Assembly: GCA_043228905.1 (NCBI GenBank)
Contig: JBHGNT010000020.1
Span: 2,604,001 to 2,668,000 of the forward strand
From: Azolla caroliniana
Taxonomy: Eukaryota; Polypodiophyta
DNA: 64,000 nucleotides
Reading direction: 5' to 3'
Part shown: positions 41,255 through 54,400 of the stretch, piece after piece
How positions within the stretch are numbered: position 1 is the first letter of the stretch
How the letters are laid out: the number at the start of each line of letters is the position of its first letter
Made by a program: the position numbers and the translations under genes
Notes under the pieces: generated by a model
What the model saw: only the letters and a program-made list of their open reading frames with translations
Told to the model about the DNA's origin: nothing
The model's database searches: none

Positions 41255-44200
41255 TCAAATAATATTATGTTGTTGTAGATAATTTAGAGCCATGTTGCAT
41301 GTCACTATGGATGGCAACATCATGTTACCACCATACATGATATCCTTCAATGTTGGCAGGTCCACATCCAAGGCTTCAATAATCTCCTCTAGATCTTGAG
41401 AGAGTGGCATTGGATCCTTCTGTTTCATTATATATACAAATAATTTTGACTACATAGGAGATAAATTGAGCAATAAGCAAGCAAGCAAACAAACAAACAA
41501 ACAAAAAATTTGAAGTCGGGGTACCTCAGGATCGAGGACCAAGAAAGGGGTGAATCTATTCCGGCACCATTTCACCTGTGGAAAAAGTGAGTGGAGTTTT
41601 ATGTGACTCTATAGCTCCAAAATTGCCTCAGATCAGGCCTGTCCAAACTTATGCTATGTGGGTGGAGTGTGTGTGCACATGTGTATATGCATGGTATGTA
41701 TGTCTATCTGTATGTACATGTGTGTATATATGTCTGTATTTTTATGTATAGACATATATACATACACATGTACACTTTAATGCATGCATCCTACATACAT
41801 TTATATAAATACATATTTATATCCACCATATACCTCCAAAATTCCTAGATGTCCATCTGGAATAAGCTTGATCAGAGAGCCATTCCGCAAATGAGCCTAT
41901 ACATGCTTTTGAGAAAGATCACATAATTAAAGCATTGCCGCCCTGGGAAGAGTTTTCATATCTCCATAGTCCAAAGAAAGTGCTTCAGACACAACGAAGA
42001 ATACGTATAATATACACGAAGTAAATGTTTTCTTATACACAATAAAGAATGCATACATTATTCACAAAAGATTGTAAGAAATAGCATACCTCCTCAGAGA
42101 GCTCACTCATTATGCAATCTTCTAAGGACTTGTGCTTCTGTGATAATCCACCCGTTGGGACCCCATATAGGAAATCATTTGCTCCCTATGTAAATTAATG
42201 TATATTTATGTATGTATCATATAATATACAAAGGTTATAGAGAAAAGTGGCAAAATGCTCCTTAAGTTTCCAGATAAGTGAAAGGGCATTTTGGCGTTTC
42301 TCTAAATATGTGAGTGTGTGCGTACGGGTGTCTGCGCATGCGTGTTTATGTGTGCCTCTACATGTACATATATCATTCATATGTGTACAGAATTTATACA
42401 CTATATAACTCTTATAAACACACAGAAAGAAACTTACCTGGGCATACTCTTTAATGAGAGTCACAGACTTTGTAGATGTATTGAAGGGAAAGACAGTACA
42501 ATAATGGTGTGAAACAGTCTTTGAACCAACAATATCATAATCAACGGTTATAAATTTAGCTTCCTCATTGCTTGTCTGAGCCACGGGCATCTGAATTTTT
42601 GCCATACATCATGCCAGAAGAACTCCGTCAATGTTCTATACTGTTAAACTACAGATGCTTTAACATCAATTTTGGATAAATTGACAACTTAATGCATGTC
42701 TCTTGATAAGAGATCGTTTTTGGGAAAACTTAATTATATATGCTTATTATGTATAGAATTTCGAAATTGTTTACTTTCAAATTTAATGTCATAGTTGAGC
42801 TACTAATCACATTCAATTTAATCTAAGGCAGATTATTATTTGAGTTTGGAGAAGCAACTTATGCGTGTCTCTTGATAAGATATATATCATATTCATTCTG
42901 GAAAATTACTTTGATATATTTATGTGTGAGGCATTTCAGAAGGTGTGCTTGTATTCTGAAAATTAACTTAGTCATAGTTGGAGTCCATAATTACCATGAA
43001 ATTTAATCTTGGGCACACTATTATATGAGGTGGTGAAATTTAACCTTAGGCACGTTAATTATATGAGGTTGTGGGTTTTAATGATTACAAGATTTAACTA
43101 CTGTATACACTCTTTTGTGAAATAGAGAGCATACCATAATTACTCAAATTAGAAGATTTCATCTAATTTCATAAAGTGGGCATATCCTAATTAAGGCGAT
43201 CTAATTGGCTAATTATGATTCTAATTTTGTTATTTGATGCTTCAACATGAACCAAGCATATGAAGGTAATTCTGAGAACAAGCAAGCATATATTTTGAAA
43301 ACCTAATACAATATTGGGTATATATAGGTACTTGTCTGCATTATTAATCAATATAATTTATTGGGTGAATATTCACTCAATGCACAGAGGTATCCAAGAC
43401 TACATCTAGATCTTCCAAGTAGACCAACTGAAGCAAACATCTCTACTCTAGCTGGGCACATACACCCAAATGGTTTAAGACATGGAATGTGGACACACTA
43501 CATGAGCTACCCATGAAAGATAGATATGCATAAGACCAATGTTGAATTGTACCCTTCTAGATACACTTGAAGACATATGGAATGAGGATACCAGAAGCAG
43601 CAAAATTGCAATATTATTGCAATCACATCAACCTAACAATGTTGAGGCATCTGAAAGGGAATGGCAGAAACACCCAATCATATATTGTAATTACAATCTC
43701 ATTCAACAATTTAGATGGTCAATCAGTCTCCTGTGCACGCAAGCATATTGATTCACAATTGAGGACAAGAGCATGGAGAGCCCTAGCTAGAAACAAGTCA
43801 ATATGTACAGAGTTTGCAACAAACCACATATGTGAGGATGAGTAGCACCATGCATAACGATATAATTTTACGTGAAGTATATATTGCCATTAGAGAATGT
43901 TTCCCACCATCTATCACCTCGTGCTCCCAACCTTACAATAAGTTCTCCAAGATGGATCCTACCTCACAGCCATTTGTATATATGTTTCCTACTTGAGAAT
44001 AAGAGAGACCTATTGAAAAATGCATGTACTATGACCTCCAAACCATAATCAGGATAGGGTAATTCCTCGTGTTTACCACTTTTTTGGGTCCCCCATAGGT
44101 CACGGCACTTGCCTCCCAAAGGAAACAATATATGTCATCATCAGTTTACTGATGAATTATAAGGCGAGGGGGAACTCTCTTGTCAAATAAAAGTGAAATA

Positions 44201-45607
44201 TGGGTTCAAGCTAAAGTGAAAGGGTTTAAATTATAAACCATTTTGGCAAATAATTTGAATAGAAATAAATTTAAAATCAACTTTTAAATATTTTAGGCTT
44301 TATTATATTTATTAAAATCGATATTATAGAAGTGGACCTATAAACCGTCTAAACTGCAGTTTCAAGCTGGATAGAGAACAGGAAACCATTAAGCCAATAT
44401 AATTTCAAAGCAAAGAGCCAAACCAAACCATTTAGGGCCTCTCAAATATGGATACACATCTATCTACTGTGCTCTGCATGGTGATAGCGCAGTTCAGAAC
44501 CTCTTTACATTAGTTAGAAATTGAGATAGGCAGATATGCACACAAGCTTATGGAAGAACTGATCTGCCAATCATGCCATCAGTTGGTGGAATCAAAATAA
44601 ACATTATTTTTACCATTCTGTTTTCATGAAATAAGAGAGAAATATCTGCCTCTTCAGACAAATGCATTACCTCACTGTTTAAGGTAATAGAATACAAAGA
44701 CCACTGGCACTTGGGACTGTTCTGGCTAGAACTCACAGAAGCATAGAGAGAAGTTATTGAAGGACAACAATGCAACCACAACAATTCAACAGAAAACCAT
44801 CACAACTTGCTTGAGCTCTATCACTCCAAATGTTACAATTCAATCAAGGGCTACACAAGTGAAGTCTTGAAAAGAGCACTCGAAAGGGGTTACAATAGAT
44901 CAGGCAGTAGGCCACTGTCATCTGGAGCAAGGTCCTACCGCTCTTGTCATCGAAAAACAACGGCCATTATCCCCTGGTACTTAAAGTGCTTCCTTCAGTT
45001 CAGAGATCTTTCCACCTTGAAGCAGCCCACGTTCGCAATTTTTGAAGGCAGGACAATGTCAGGCTATCTAAGTTTAGAAGCTTAAGTGCTTAGATAACTA
45101 GATTCTTCAGTAACTACTTTTACCTTAGTGTTATAGGATCTAATCTCTTGGGCAGTCTTATAGGCAATTTTGACCTCTTAAAATGACATTAATATAGATC
45201 TCTATCTCTCTCTCTCACACATAGGTAATCTAAACATGGACATACCCAATATATAAAGTGCGCATGACATACATACATAATGCCATACAATCCAAATTTC
45301 TTATGCAGATCTATGTAGATTTGCTTGTTTGATTCAAATCTATATAGATTTACTTGTTACAATAACCTCTTGGGAATTTTAATGATTTCTAACCTCTACA
45401 ACACGGTTGTATACATTGATATACCGAGAGTAGCAGAGCTCTTCCTGCAAGACAAATACGAGAAAATATGAAAACATATCGACATGAGAAACAATAATAT
45501 CGCATGAACAAAATAAAATGTAAAAAAGAAATAAACTAGAATAATTTAGTTACCTTTATTATCCTAAGGTTCCCTTCGTGATGGGTTCCATCATGAGGAG
45601 AAGCCAT
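41255..45607 (-). CDS. Nudix hydrolase, seven exons
   Basis: Exons (minus strand): 45607-45554, 45444-45394, 42590-42438, 42185-42090, 41896-41834, 41575-41525, 41419-41255. All introns are GT-AG and phase 0, giving 210 residues. The protein has ELCYSRYINVYNRVVE, the beta-rich VTLIKEYAQGANDFLYGVPTGG and the Nudix helix region ending SELSEEAHL, then KWCRNRFTPFLVLDP. The Nudix box is non-canonical: it has extra residues (GGLSQKHKSLEDC), and the usual R-E-x-x-E-E is S-E-L-S-E-E. The metal-binding Glu pair is kept. Such proteins cleave nucleoside diphosphates linked to another group; ADP-ribose or ADP-sugars are the likely substrates, by inference. Intron 2 is 2803 bp. The first two exons are supported by splice sites and frame only. 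Confidence 0.8.
42591..45393 (-). other. intron 2 of the Nudix gene
   Basis: 2803 bp, AT-rich, bounded by GT (45393-45392) and AG (42592-42591). No transposon or nested gene was recognised inside it. Confidence 0.65.
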
Positions 45608-46453
45608 GGCATATGATGCTACTATAAATAAATACCCAAAAATTCCAAAGATTTTCTTCTTACTTAATTTGACATAGAATTAGAGCAACAAATTCAAAAG
45701 TTATTTCCTTCTTATTTCTGATTTTCATTTAATTTGTGTTTGGTTTGGAGTGAAATTTTGAACAAAATAATTTCAGGTGTTCTTTCTGTGATTGGGAATC
45801 AGGGTTAGAATTAGAATAACAAGCTCAAGCATTTGTCGGCGGTATTTAAGTCGAAATCAGAACCAAAAATAGAAGTAGAATCAGAACCCAAATAGAGGAA
45901 GAATCAGAATCAGGTTTAGGATGGAGAAAACAGGCGCCCTAACCTGCAGGGAAGCTGGGTGCTGAAGGAAGGAGAGTGCTAGTAAACAATAGAAAAGGAG
46001 CAGAAGGAGACCCTCTGAGAAGTAGTGGAGACAACATCATGTTTTCTTTAATTATGGGGATGCCCTCTCATTCATTCAGAGGGAAGAACATACACAAAAA
46101 ACTTGTTCTACTTTCTCCAAGTTACCACCATTATAATTTTTTACCCCAAAACCTTGTAAACCCTATTTCATGTAAACCCAATTTCTTTCATAATCTAGCG
46201 TTTTCAGGCCTACCAAGTGGCCATTTCCGACTTAATATTGTGAAATCCCTTCGTAATCTCATGTTGTTTGGGCTAATTGCATACTTCATTCTTCTACGAG
46301 CTTCCGACTCTGGGGAGCCTTTGACTATAATGGGTTTTCAAGTCTAGTGATCTTTCAACTCTTAGGGGCCTTTGATTCTAGGGAGCCATCGACTATAACG
46401 AGGCTTCAAGAATAGCGACCTTTCGACTCAGACAAGCCTTCGAGTGTAGCAAA
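45608..46453 (-). other. upstream region of the Nudix gene
   Basis: AT-rich to 45960, then mixed sequence. From about 46300 short repeats around CCTTTCGACT and CAAGCCTTCGAG recur. No coding sequence recognised. The promoter of the Nudix gene should lie here. Confidence 0.4.
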
Positions 46454-46553
46454 CTTTCGACTTTGACAAGCCTTCGAGTCACCCATCCTCTCCGGTTCAA
46501 GTCCCTGGTGGTTCTGCTCAAATTTGACACGCACGCACGTAACTTCACGACAC
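46454..46553 (+). repeat. LTR end remnant of the C/F/D family
   Basis: GGTTCAAGTCCCTGGTGGTT, then ACGCACGCACGTAACTTCACG and ACA, matching the last part of the C and F LTRs. The left boundary is unclear. The following bases do not resemble the primer binding site, so this is probably a truncated or solo LTR. Confidence 0.65.
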
Positions 46554-47270
46554 CGATGTGGGATTTGGAAGTGTTTGGGGCGATGCCAATAAGTTATTGT
46601 GAGACATCGATCGTCGCTCCTCGTCTTGTACCAATTTGTTGCTTCCGACTTATGGATCCTACGCCTTCTTCGTTGGTTGATTTCGATGCACCTAAACCAA
46701 TGGCATTCCAGTCGAATGATCCTAACTCTTGCTTGAGCCATTCAATAACCTCCTCGATTGTTTGTATTCTAGAATTCCATGATTCCATGTTAGATGTTTT
46801 AGGGTTTTGTCTCCATGGCTAGTTCTGCCTCTGTTTCTGTGATATCATTCGTTCGCTTTTGGGCCACATGATCTATAAATGGCAACGAACCACATAGGGA
46901 TGGCATATGCCTCTCAATGATCATCCGAATTCCGAATAAATGCTTACATCTACTTGCAAGGTCTTCACAATCACAATATGCGCATTAGAGCCAGACATTA
47001 GACCATGGAGTGGGAATCATCATCCTCAATATTCTAAACCAATATCATGCCTCATCCATAATATGCACTTTGTTGGATCAGTCACATAGCTTTCGAGTAT
47101 CTTCTCGACCTCTTTAAGTCTTGACCTTTGATCCGTACAATTTGCACTGGCTCAAATCTCACTCTCACATATTTCTTGGCATTGCATGTACTATTCTATG
47201 ACGGTCACATATTTCTTGTCAACTGTTGGTTTCATAGTCCCTGATTAAGATATGCACAATATAGGTCACA
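46554..47270. other. no gene firmly recognised
   Basis: A short minus-strand frame (46788-46594, MESWNSRIQTIEEVIEWLKQ) could be a remnant of a gag N-terminus. The rest is featureless. Confidence 0.3.
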
Positions 47271-47279
47271 TTAAGAATT

Positions 47280-49203
47280 GACGGAGCTGCCAAAAGGAAA
47301 GAGAGCGCTCCGGAAAAAGTGGGTGTTCAAGCTTAAATTGAGAGACATCGGAAATCCACCAAGGTAGTGAAGGGGTTTCAATAGAAGAAAGGTGTAGATT
47401 TCGATGAGATCTTTGCCTTGGTAGTAAAGATGACATCCATCCGAACTATGTTGAGCACTGCGGCAAGCATGGACCCCGAGGTAGAGCAATTAGACGTCAA
47501 GACGGCGTTCCTACATGGAGACCTCGAAGAAGAGATCTACATCAACAGTCGGAAGGTTTTGTCAAGAAAGTAAAGGAGAACCTAGTCTACCAGTTGAAGA
47601 AGAGCTTGTACAGACTGAAGGAAGCTCCCCGACAATAGTACCGGAAGTTCTACTCCTTCATGACCGACCAAGGATACCACAAGACGCAAGTCGACCAATG
47701 TTGTTCGTGAAGAATATCAACGGAGGTGACTTCCTGATACTCCTATTGTATGTGGATGACATGTTGATCATCGGACAAGACCAAATCAAAATCGGGAATC
47801 TGAAGAAGGCCTTGAACCGAACATTCTCAATAAAAGATTTGGGTCCGGCGAGACAGATATTGGGGATGCACATAGTCTGGGACCGGACAAAGAAGCTATT
47901 GTGGTTGTCACGAGAGAAGTACGTGACAAAGGTGCTCCAACGATTCAGCATGGTGGATGCGAAGCCGGTCGGATCGACACTCCCGACAAACTGGAAATTG
48001 TCCGGAAGACAAAGTCCGAAGAAAAAGGCAAAGAAGTTGGAAATGATGAAGATATTGTATGCCTCTGCAGCCGAAAGCCTCATGTATGCAATGGTGTGTA
48101 CCCGGTGTTACTCCTTAGGGCCGGACAATAGCCTAACACAGGGTGTCTACATAAGACACTTCATCAAAGGGTGTTACGGTGAAACAGAGTTAGACCGATG
48201 ATTAATCAAACCTTAATCAGTTACTTAAGCAATATCTCCTTAATCTTAATACACGCGTAAGATAGAAAGTAATTAGCGTAGAACGGTAATCAATACAAAG
48301 AGATAAGAAAATAGAGCTTTAATAATTATCCGTTGTCATTTACAATGTAACCGGGCCTCTTTATAGATCACCGGCTTTGCCTACAAAACGGTGCCAACCG
48401 ACACACTAATATGAACCGGTCCGGATCCGGATCGGCATACCGATTCCGGTCTGTCCGTTCACTTCTCTAAAATCTACTTAATTACTTAATATCCTAATAA
48501 CAACTTCCGATTATTTCTGCCCTTTCCTATTCTGGATTGTCCTCCACTCCTTGCCGGTTGGCTAACACCCGGCCGGATATTGGATATGTTGTCGGAGTGG
48601 TCAACCGGTTCATGAGCAATCCGGGAAGAGAGCATTGGACCGCAGTCAAGTGGATACTCTAGTACTTGAAAGGCACCTCGAGTATGTGCTTCTGATTCGG
48701 CTCCGGTAAACCCTTTTTGGAAGGCTTCACTGATTCAGACATGTCGGTTGATGCGGATACCAGTCGGTCTACATCTGGATATGTCATGACATATGCAAGG
48801 GGAGGTGTATCGTGGCAGTCGAGGCTGTAGAAGTTTGTTGCTCTATCGACAACAGAAGTAGAGTACATGGCAGTTGTAGAAGCCGGTAAAGAGCTAATCT
48901 TGATGAAGGACTTCATCGGAGAGCTAGGGATCTGGTAGGAGGAATTCCGGCTTTACTACGATAGTCAAAGTGACATCCACCTCGTGAAGAACGAGGCCTA
49001 CCATTCTCAGACCAAACACATCCAAAGAAGGTATCACTGGCTCCGGGAGAAGGTAGAAGATAAAGAGTTTTTGCTGACGAAGATCTATATTGAGGAAAAC
49101 GGGTCGGACATGTTGACCAAGGTGTTGTCATCCGACAAGCTGGACGTGTGCTAGAGATGGATCAAATTGACGAGACATCGCATGTCGGAGTGAAGGGGGA
49201 GTT
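47280..49203 (+). pseudogene. copia RT and RNase H fragment
   Basis: Begins in RT (LRKKWVFKLK, then VDFDEIFALVVKMTS, EQLDVKTAFLHGDLEEEIY). The active site LLYVDDMLI is intact, then IKDLGPARQILGMHI. A solo LTR (48105-48567) interrupts it after VCTR. It resumes with PDIGYVVGVVNRFM (read across the junction), then RNase H motifs FTDSDM, STTEVEYMAVVEA, YDSQSDIHLVKN and HSQTKHIQ. Stops at about 47404, 47637, 48660 and 48938. The 5' part of the element is absent. A polypurine tract (gaagggggagtt) precedes the 3' LTR. Confidence 0.88.
48105..48567 (-). mobile_element. solo LTR in copia RT fragment
   Basis: 463 bp, TGTTACTCC ... GGCTAACA, CCCGG duplicated at 48100-48104 and 48568-48572. Same family as 14292-14735 in the opposite orientation; the TATA box is on the minus strand. 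The reading frame continues across it. Confidence 0.92.
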
Positions 49204-49692
49204 TGTTGGGAAATAGGTTCCTCCGGATGGGATCTGGATGAGCCGAAGGAAGGAATTGGACTAGATGGGTCTAGAAGGTATCCGGATACCAGATCGGATG
49301 GATCCAGAAGGAGTCCGGCCGAATTCGGTATGAACCAACAAATAGGAATATATTAGTAAATATGTTCAGACGTGACCGTTGAGGTCATATTTGTAAATAA
49401 CCCCAAAGTTATATAAGTATAAATATAACTAGGGCTATACTATTTTGAGTTGTATGTTGTTATCATTATTGTTGTACATAGAGAGAGAGAGAGAGAGAGA
49501 AAACTTTTCTGTTGTAACCGTCGATAGGAGAAGATAGAGCTCAAGGTCGTTGCCTCTGAGTCTCCCATTGTACCTTTCCTCTCATAGTGATAGGGTTTTC
49601 CACGTTAACATCTTGTGTCGTCTTATTCCTATTTTTTGTTTTCTTCCATTGAGTGATTAAGACTCGGTTGTGGCCGAGCACTATTTCTAACA
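49204..49692 (+). repeat. copia 3' LTR
   Basis: 489 bp, TGTTGGGAAATAGG ... CTATTTCTAACA, after the polypurine tract. Related to the solo LTRs at 7655 and 17786, and thus the one place in the window where that LTR family is joined to its pol. Confidence 0.88.
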
Positions 49693-49909
49693 ATCCGACT
49701 CTCCATGTTATCAACCGTCGGCTCTCAGCCCGACCAATCGGCTACTCCTTGACTTCAACTGTTGGCTTGAACAGTCGGCTCCTCCCACATGAGGGACATA
49801 TTCCTCACACGAGGGAGAACAGTCTTAAGATTTGAGGAATTTAGAAAGTCGAAACAAACCAAACATCTAGACGACTTTCCAGTGACTTGAAGTTGTGTTT
49901 CAAGGGGCG
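49693..49909. other. probable copia 3' end remnant
   Basis: No long open frame. A purine-rich stretch (caaggggcg) lies just before a candidate LTR start at 49910, suggesting the tail of another copia internal region. Confidence 0.35.
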
Positions 49910-50170
49910 TGTTGAGAATCAAACCCAACTTCCCCAATGCAATGGCTTTCACTCTACCAATGGACACGCAAGGTGTAGTGTAGGCTTGTTTTGTAAATTG
50001 TAGAAAGGGCAGTTGCTCTAAGTTAGTTTGTATTTAAACCAAGTCCTTTGTAACTAAGTTGTTGTTGGATGTAATTTTATCTCTTGCTAATATAACTTCT
50101 TCTTCTCTTTCTCACTAAGCCCTCTCTCTCTTTGTTTGTCTTACACGCACACATAGTTCCTTCCACTGCA
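49910..50170 (+). repeat. candidate LTR start (copia type)
   Basis: TGTTGAGAATCAAACCC after a purine run is typical of a copia 3' LTR start. The right end was not identified, so the limit is approximate. Confidence 0.4.
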
Positions 50171-50429
50171 CAATATCACCTACACATTCAAATATGAGAG
50201 AGTGTGGGTAAGTGGTGTGTAAATGATAAGAGGGTTATATAGATACCCTAACGTCCTTGATTTGTAACAGTTACCCTCATGCATTTATAAACCTCACCCA
50301 TGGGACATGAAAAAGAAGAGAAGAAGTTGGCCTCTCAAAAAAATTTGTTTCACTCTTTCTTTCTTCCTCCCTCTCCCCCTCACGCTTAACCCCTTGGGAG
50401 GGCTCCCACCTATCAACAATGCACAATAC

Positions 50430-50948
50430 TTCATCACATTGTAGATGACAGTACACACAAACTATGGGCTTACTCGATTAAGTCTAAAGATGAAGCGCTT
50501 GAAAAGGTCACAGACACACCATGCCACTGTCGTGACAGAAACTTTCGCTCGGTGGTTGACTGAAGTCGAAAATCGATCCGACTACAAGGTAAAGACTCTA
50601 CTATCGGACAATGGAGGAGAATACACCTCCAAAGCCTTCATGAAGTACCTATCTAAAAGAGGGATCTTACATCAATAGACTGTTCCCTACATCCCGATGC
50701 AAAATGATGTAGCCGAATAGATGAATCAGACCATTCAAGAACGAGTGACAATAATGCTCTAGCATGTAGGACTCAAGTTGGAATTCTGGGGAGAGGCAAT
50801 GCAGATGGTTGTATATCTAATCAATTTGTCACCCCCCTATCACCGCCCAAGGCCATCAAACTTCAAGTGCCACAGACACTATGGTTTGGTAAGTAACCGA
50901 ACTACGATCGACTTCACATATTTGGGTGCAAAGCATATGTGCACATAC
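50430..50948 (+). pseudogene. copia fragment J, integrase part
   Basis: Decayed integrase: ARWLTEVENRSDYKVKTL, SDNGGEYTSKAF (second catalytic Asp), then a region equivalent to Q-N-x-x-A-E with stops, FWGEAMQMVVYLIN. Frameshifts near 50510 and 50680. Element K inserted at CATAC (50944-50948). Confidence 0.8.
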
Positions 50949-51033
50949 TGTTGGAAGCAATGTCGTCTTTGCGGAAGATCAAGAAGCACTCGATTCCTGT
51001 TTATTCCCTGTGTATGAGAGATTGTAGGTCGTT

Positions 51034-51069
<36 letters not shown>

Positions 51070-51238
51070 AAAAAGACTCTTTATTTCACAAAGCAACAAT
51101 ACAACATCCAACCTTACAAAAAGGTTACAAGGTCACTATATATAGTGACCGACTTAGGGCAACTACCCTTTATGCTAATTACATAAATGGCCAAAACGGG
51201 GTAATGTGAATACGTCCATTATACACATGTATTCGACA
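50949..51238 (-). repeat. element K 3' LTR
   Basis: TGTTGGAAGC ... TATTCGACA. It contains a (GA)n tract (about 51038-51066) and a perfect 20-bp palindrome around TATATATA (51131-51150). Confidence 0.95.
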
Positions 51239-51253
51239 CTCCCCCGTAATGGG
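51239..51253 (-). other. element K polypurine tract
   Basis: Minus strand ends ACGGGGGAG directly against the 3' LTR, the plus-strand primer for reverse transcription. Confidence 0.8.
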
Positions 51254-51431
51254 CGTATACATGGGTTATCTAAAATTACAGGTATAGGCTTAGGTTCTCG
51301 GACATATCAGCTTTGTTCGAGTCGGCAGGGTCCGAAGGCAGAAGACCAAACTGGTCGGGTCGGAACAGTTGAAGCCGATCATTTAGGAACTGATGTCGGT
51401 TGTCGGGAACCATCCTGCTCTGTGTCCGGCT

Positions 51432-54400
51432 CTAACCGGACTGGTTTGTCGTTACGCCCATCTGATGCCGAAGAGACCGAAAGCGGTCTGCCGAGAGACA
51501 CTTGGTCATTCCATCTGCGACATTGTCGGTTGTGGATATTTTCTCTAGACCGATTTTCCCTGAAATGACGCAGTCCCGAACGAAGTGATATCGAACGTCG
51601 ATATGTTTGGAGGCGTTGTGGTGAACCGGATTTTTTGACAAGGCAACAGCACCTTGACTGTCGCTGTAGACAACTGGGGCCGAGTCATGGTCGACTTGTC
51701 GAAACGTGTGCGCCAGCCGACCGAGCCACAAAGCTTCTTTTGCTGCGTCGGACGCAGCTACATATTCTGCTTCGGTCGTTGAGGTCGCTGTGCACTCCTG
51801 AAGTTTCGACTTCCACGAGATTGCTCCATTGCCGAATTTGAAGCAGTATCCGGTTGTTGATTTCCGACTGTCTATACAGCCGGCGAAGTCCGAGTCGGTG
51901 TAACCAACTACGCCTGAGGTTCGGTTCGGACCGAAAAGAATGCCATGGTCTTTTGTGCCAGCCAGATATCTGAACACATGCTTGACTGCGTTCCAATGCG
52001 ATCGGCCAGGATTGTGCATAAATCTGCTAACGACTCCTACAGCGTGAGAAATATCAGGCCGTGTCGCGACCATCAGGTACATAAGGGAGCCGACTGCCGG
52101 TGCATACGGTACCGACTTCATATCTTCCCCCTCCGGACCGGATGTCGGGCAGTCTCGCTGAGAGAGCCGAAGATTCATGGGGAGCGGGGTTGAAGCAGAT
52201 TTGGCTGATTGCATGTTGAAGCGTTCCAAGACACGTCGGATATAGTCGGTCTGAGACAAGAAAAGATGTCGTTTATCGCGATGCCGACTAATCTTCATGC
52301 CAAGGATGTGTCGTGCCGGACCGAGGTCCTTCATGGCAAACTTCAACCGCAGTTGCCGAATGAGATCGGCAAGTTCGCCCGCGTGGCGTCCAGAAATTAG
52401 CATGTCGTCCACGTAAATGATGAGGAAGATGGGTGATCCATCTTGAGCTGTGTTGGTGAAGAGACAATGGTCCTCATCGCTTTTTGAGAAGCCGATCGAT
52501 TGGATGAAGTCGTCGAACTTCTTGTACCATTGTCGCGGTGCCTGTTTGAGGCCGTATAGACTCTTCCTGAGTCGGCAGACTAGATGTTCTTGGCCAGTCG
52601 CCACGAAGCCTTTTGGCTGCTCCATATAAATTTCCTCCTCGAGATCACCATGGAGGAAGGCTGTTTTGACATCTAGCTGAATCAGCTCCAAGTTGTCGGC
52701 TGCCACTACGCCGAGTAGAAAACGGAGGGTTGTCATTTTCACCACTGGTGAGAAAATCTCGTCGAAGTCGACGCCATATTCTTGTCGGAAGCCCTTCGCA
52801 ACTAATCTGGCCTTGTACTTTGGGGTGGTCGAATCAGACGTCTCTTTTAGTCGATAGACCCACTTGCAAGGAAGGGCACGTCGGTTCCTAGGTAATTCGA
52901 CCAGATCCCAAGTCTTGTTTGCCCGAATGGAGTGCATTTCCGACTCCATCGCCAGATGCCAGGTGGCTGAATCGACAGATGTCGATGCTTCTTCGTAAGA
53001 CGTCGGTTCGCCGGCGTCGGTGAAGAAAATTCCAGGAGAATACCTCTCCGGAGGTTGCGACAGTCTCTCGGATCGTCGAGGTAAGAGTGGACTGGTCGCA
53101 TCGGGTATCAAGGTCGGATGGTCCGAAAGCGGATTGTTCTGCTGTGCCGAGTCGGGGTTGTCCGAGTCGGTAGTGTAAGGTTCAGCTACCCGTGAAGCTG
53201 ACCGTGTGTTGAGAGCGGGGCCTTCTTGAAGGGTCGGCACATCGGAAAATGTTACCCTTCGGACTTCGATCGGTTTTTCGACTGATGGATTCATAGCCGA
53301 CTCGTTGAACACAACGTCCGAACTTCGAACGATTTGTCTGCGTTCGGGGTCCCAGAGTCGGTATCCCATTTCGCCGTCGGATCCATATCCAAGGAAAATG
53401 CATTTCCTGGACCGAGGTGCAAGTTTTCGGCGATCATCTTTCGGAATAAGGGCGTACGCCTCGCATCCGAAGATCCTCAGCTTGTCGTAATTCGGCTTAC
53501 TGCCGATCCATAGTTCCTGAGGAATTTGAAGTCCTAGAGGTCTACTTGGCGACATATTGATTATGTGTACTGCCGTGAGTAGAGCCTCTGCCCAGAAGCC
53601 ATCCGACAGTCCGGAGTGTTGGAGCATGGAAACTATCCGTTCTTGGATTGTCCGATTCATTCGTTCTGCAATCCCGTTTTGCTCCGGACTGTGTGGTGCC
53701 GTAAATTCACGTCGGATGCCGCGTTGTCGGCAGAATTTGACGAATTCTTCGGATTTAAACTCTCCCCCATTGTCTGTCCGAAAGCATTTCAGCTTTCGGT
53801 CGGTTTGATTTTCCACCATAGCGAGCCAATCGGTGAAGATCGAGAAGACCCGATCTTTGGTGCGAATTGGATAAGCCCACACCTTTCGAGTCGAATCGTC
53901 AATAAAAGTGACGAAGTAAGAGGCACCGCCGAGAGACTGATGCGGCATTGGGCCACAGACGTCCGAGTGGACCAAATCAAGAGGTCTCGTTTCTCTTGGT
54001 GCTGATGTCGGGTGTGATGCGGCTGCTTGTTTGCCATACTGGCAATGCTCGCAGAATTGATGGTCGGAGAAGGAGAGTTTGGGGATGTATCCGGCTCTAG
54101 ATAGGTGCGTGATGCCGGCCTTGCTGAGGTGTCCTAATCTTCGGTGCCATAGTGATGACACAGGAATATCCACCAAAAACAGGTTACCCTCTCTGAGCGT
54201 AACATGTAACGGATACAGTGAGTGTATCTTGGGTCCTCTAGCAAGCAGGAGGTTCCCCCTGTGGAGTGTCCACCCTCCCGAAGAAAAACCGGCACGAATG
54301 CCGTCTTCATCTAGTTGTCCGACTGAGATCAATGGCCTTGTGAGCTCGGGTACATGTCGGACATTGTGGAGTACAAGTGTAGAGCCACCTGCAAGGTTGA

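Noticed and set aside
42195-42605. A single-exon Nudix start at 42605
   Set aside because: The sequence just before ATGCCCGTGG is a good acceptor (AATTCAG), and two upstream exons join it in phase, so the frame is better read as exon 3.
44807-45085. A 92-codon plus-strand gene
   Set aside because: It lies in intron 2 of the Nudix gene, has no domain and no support beyond being open.
46594-46788. Small host gene (MESWNSRIQT...)
   Set aside because: Only 64 codons, next to an LTR remnant, no family recognised; more likely a gag remnant.
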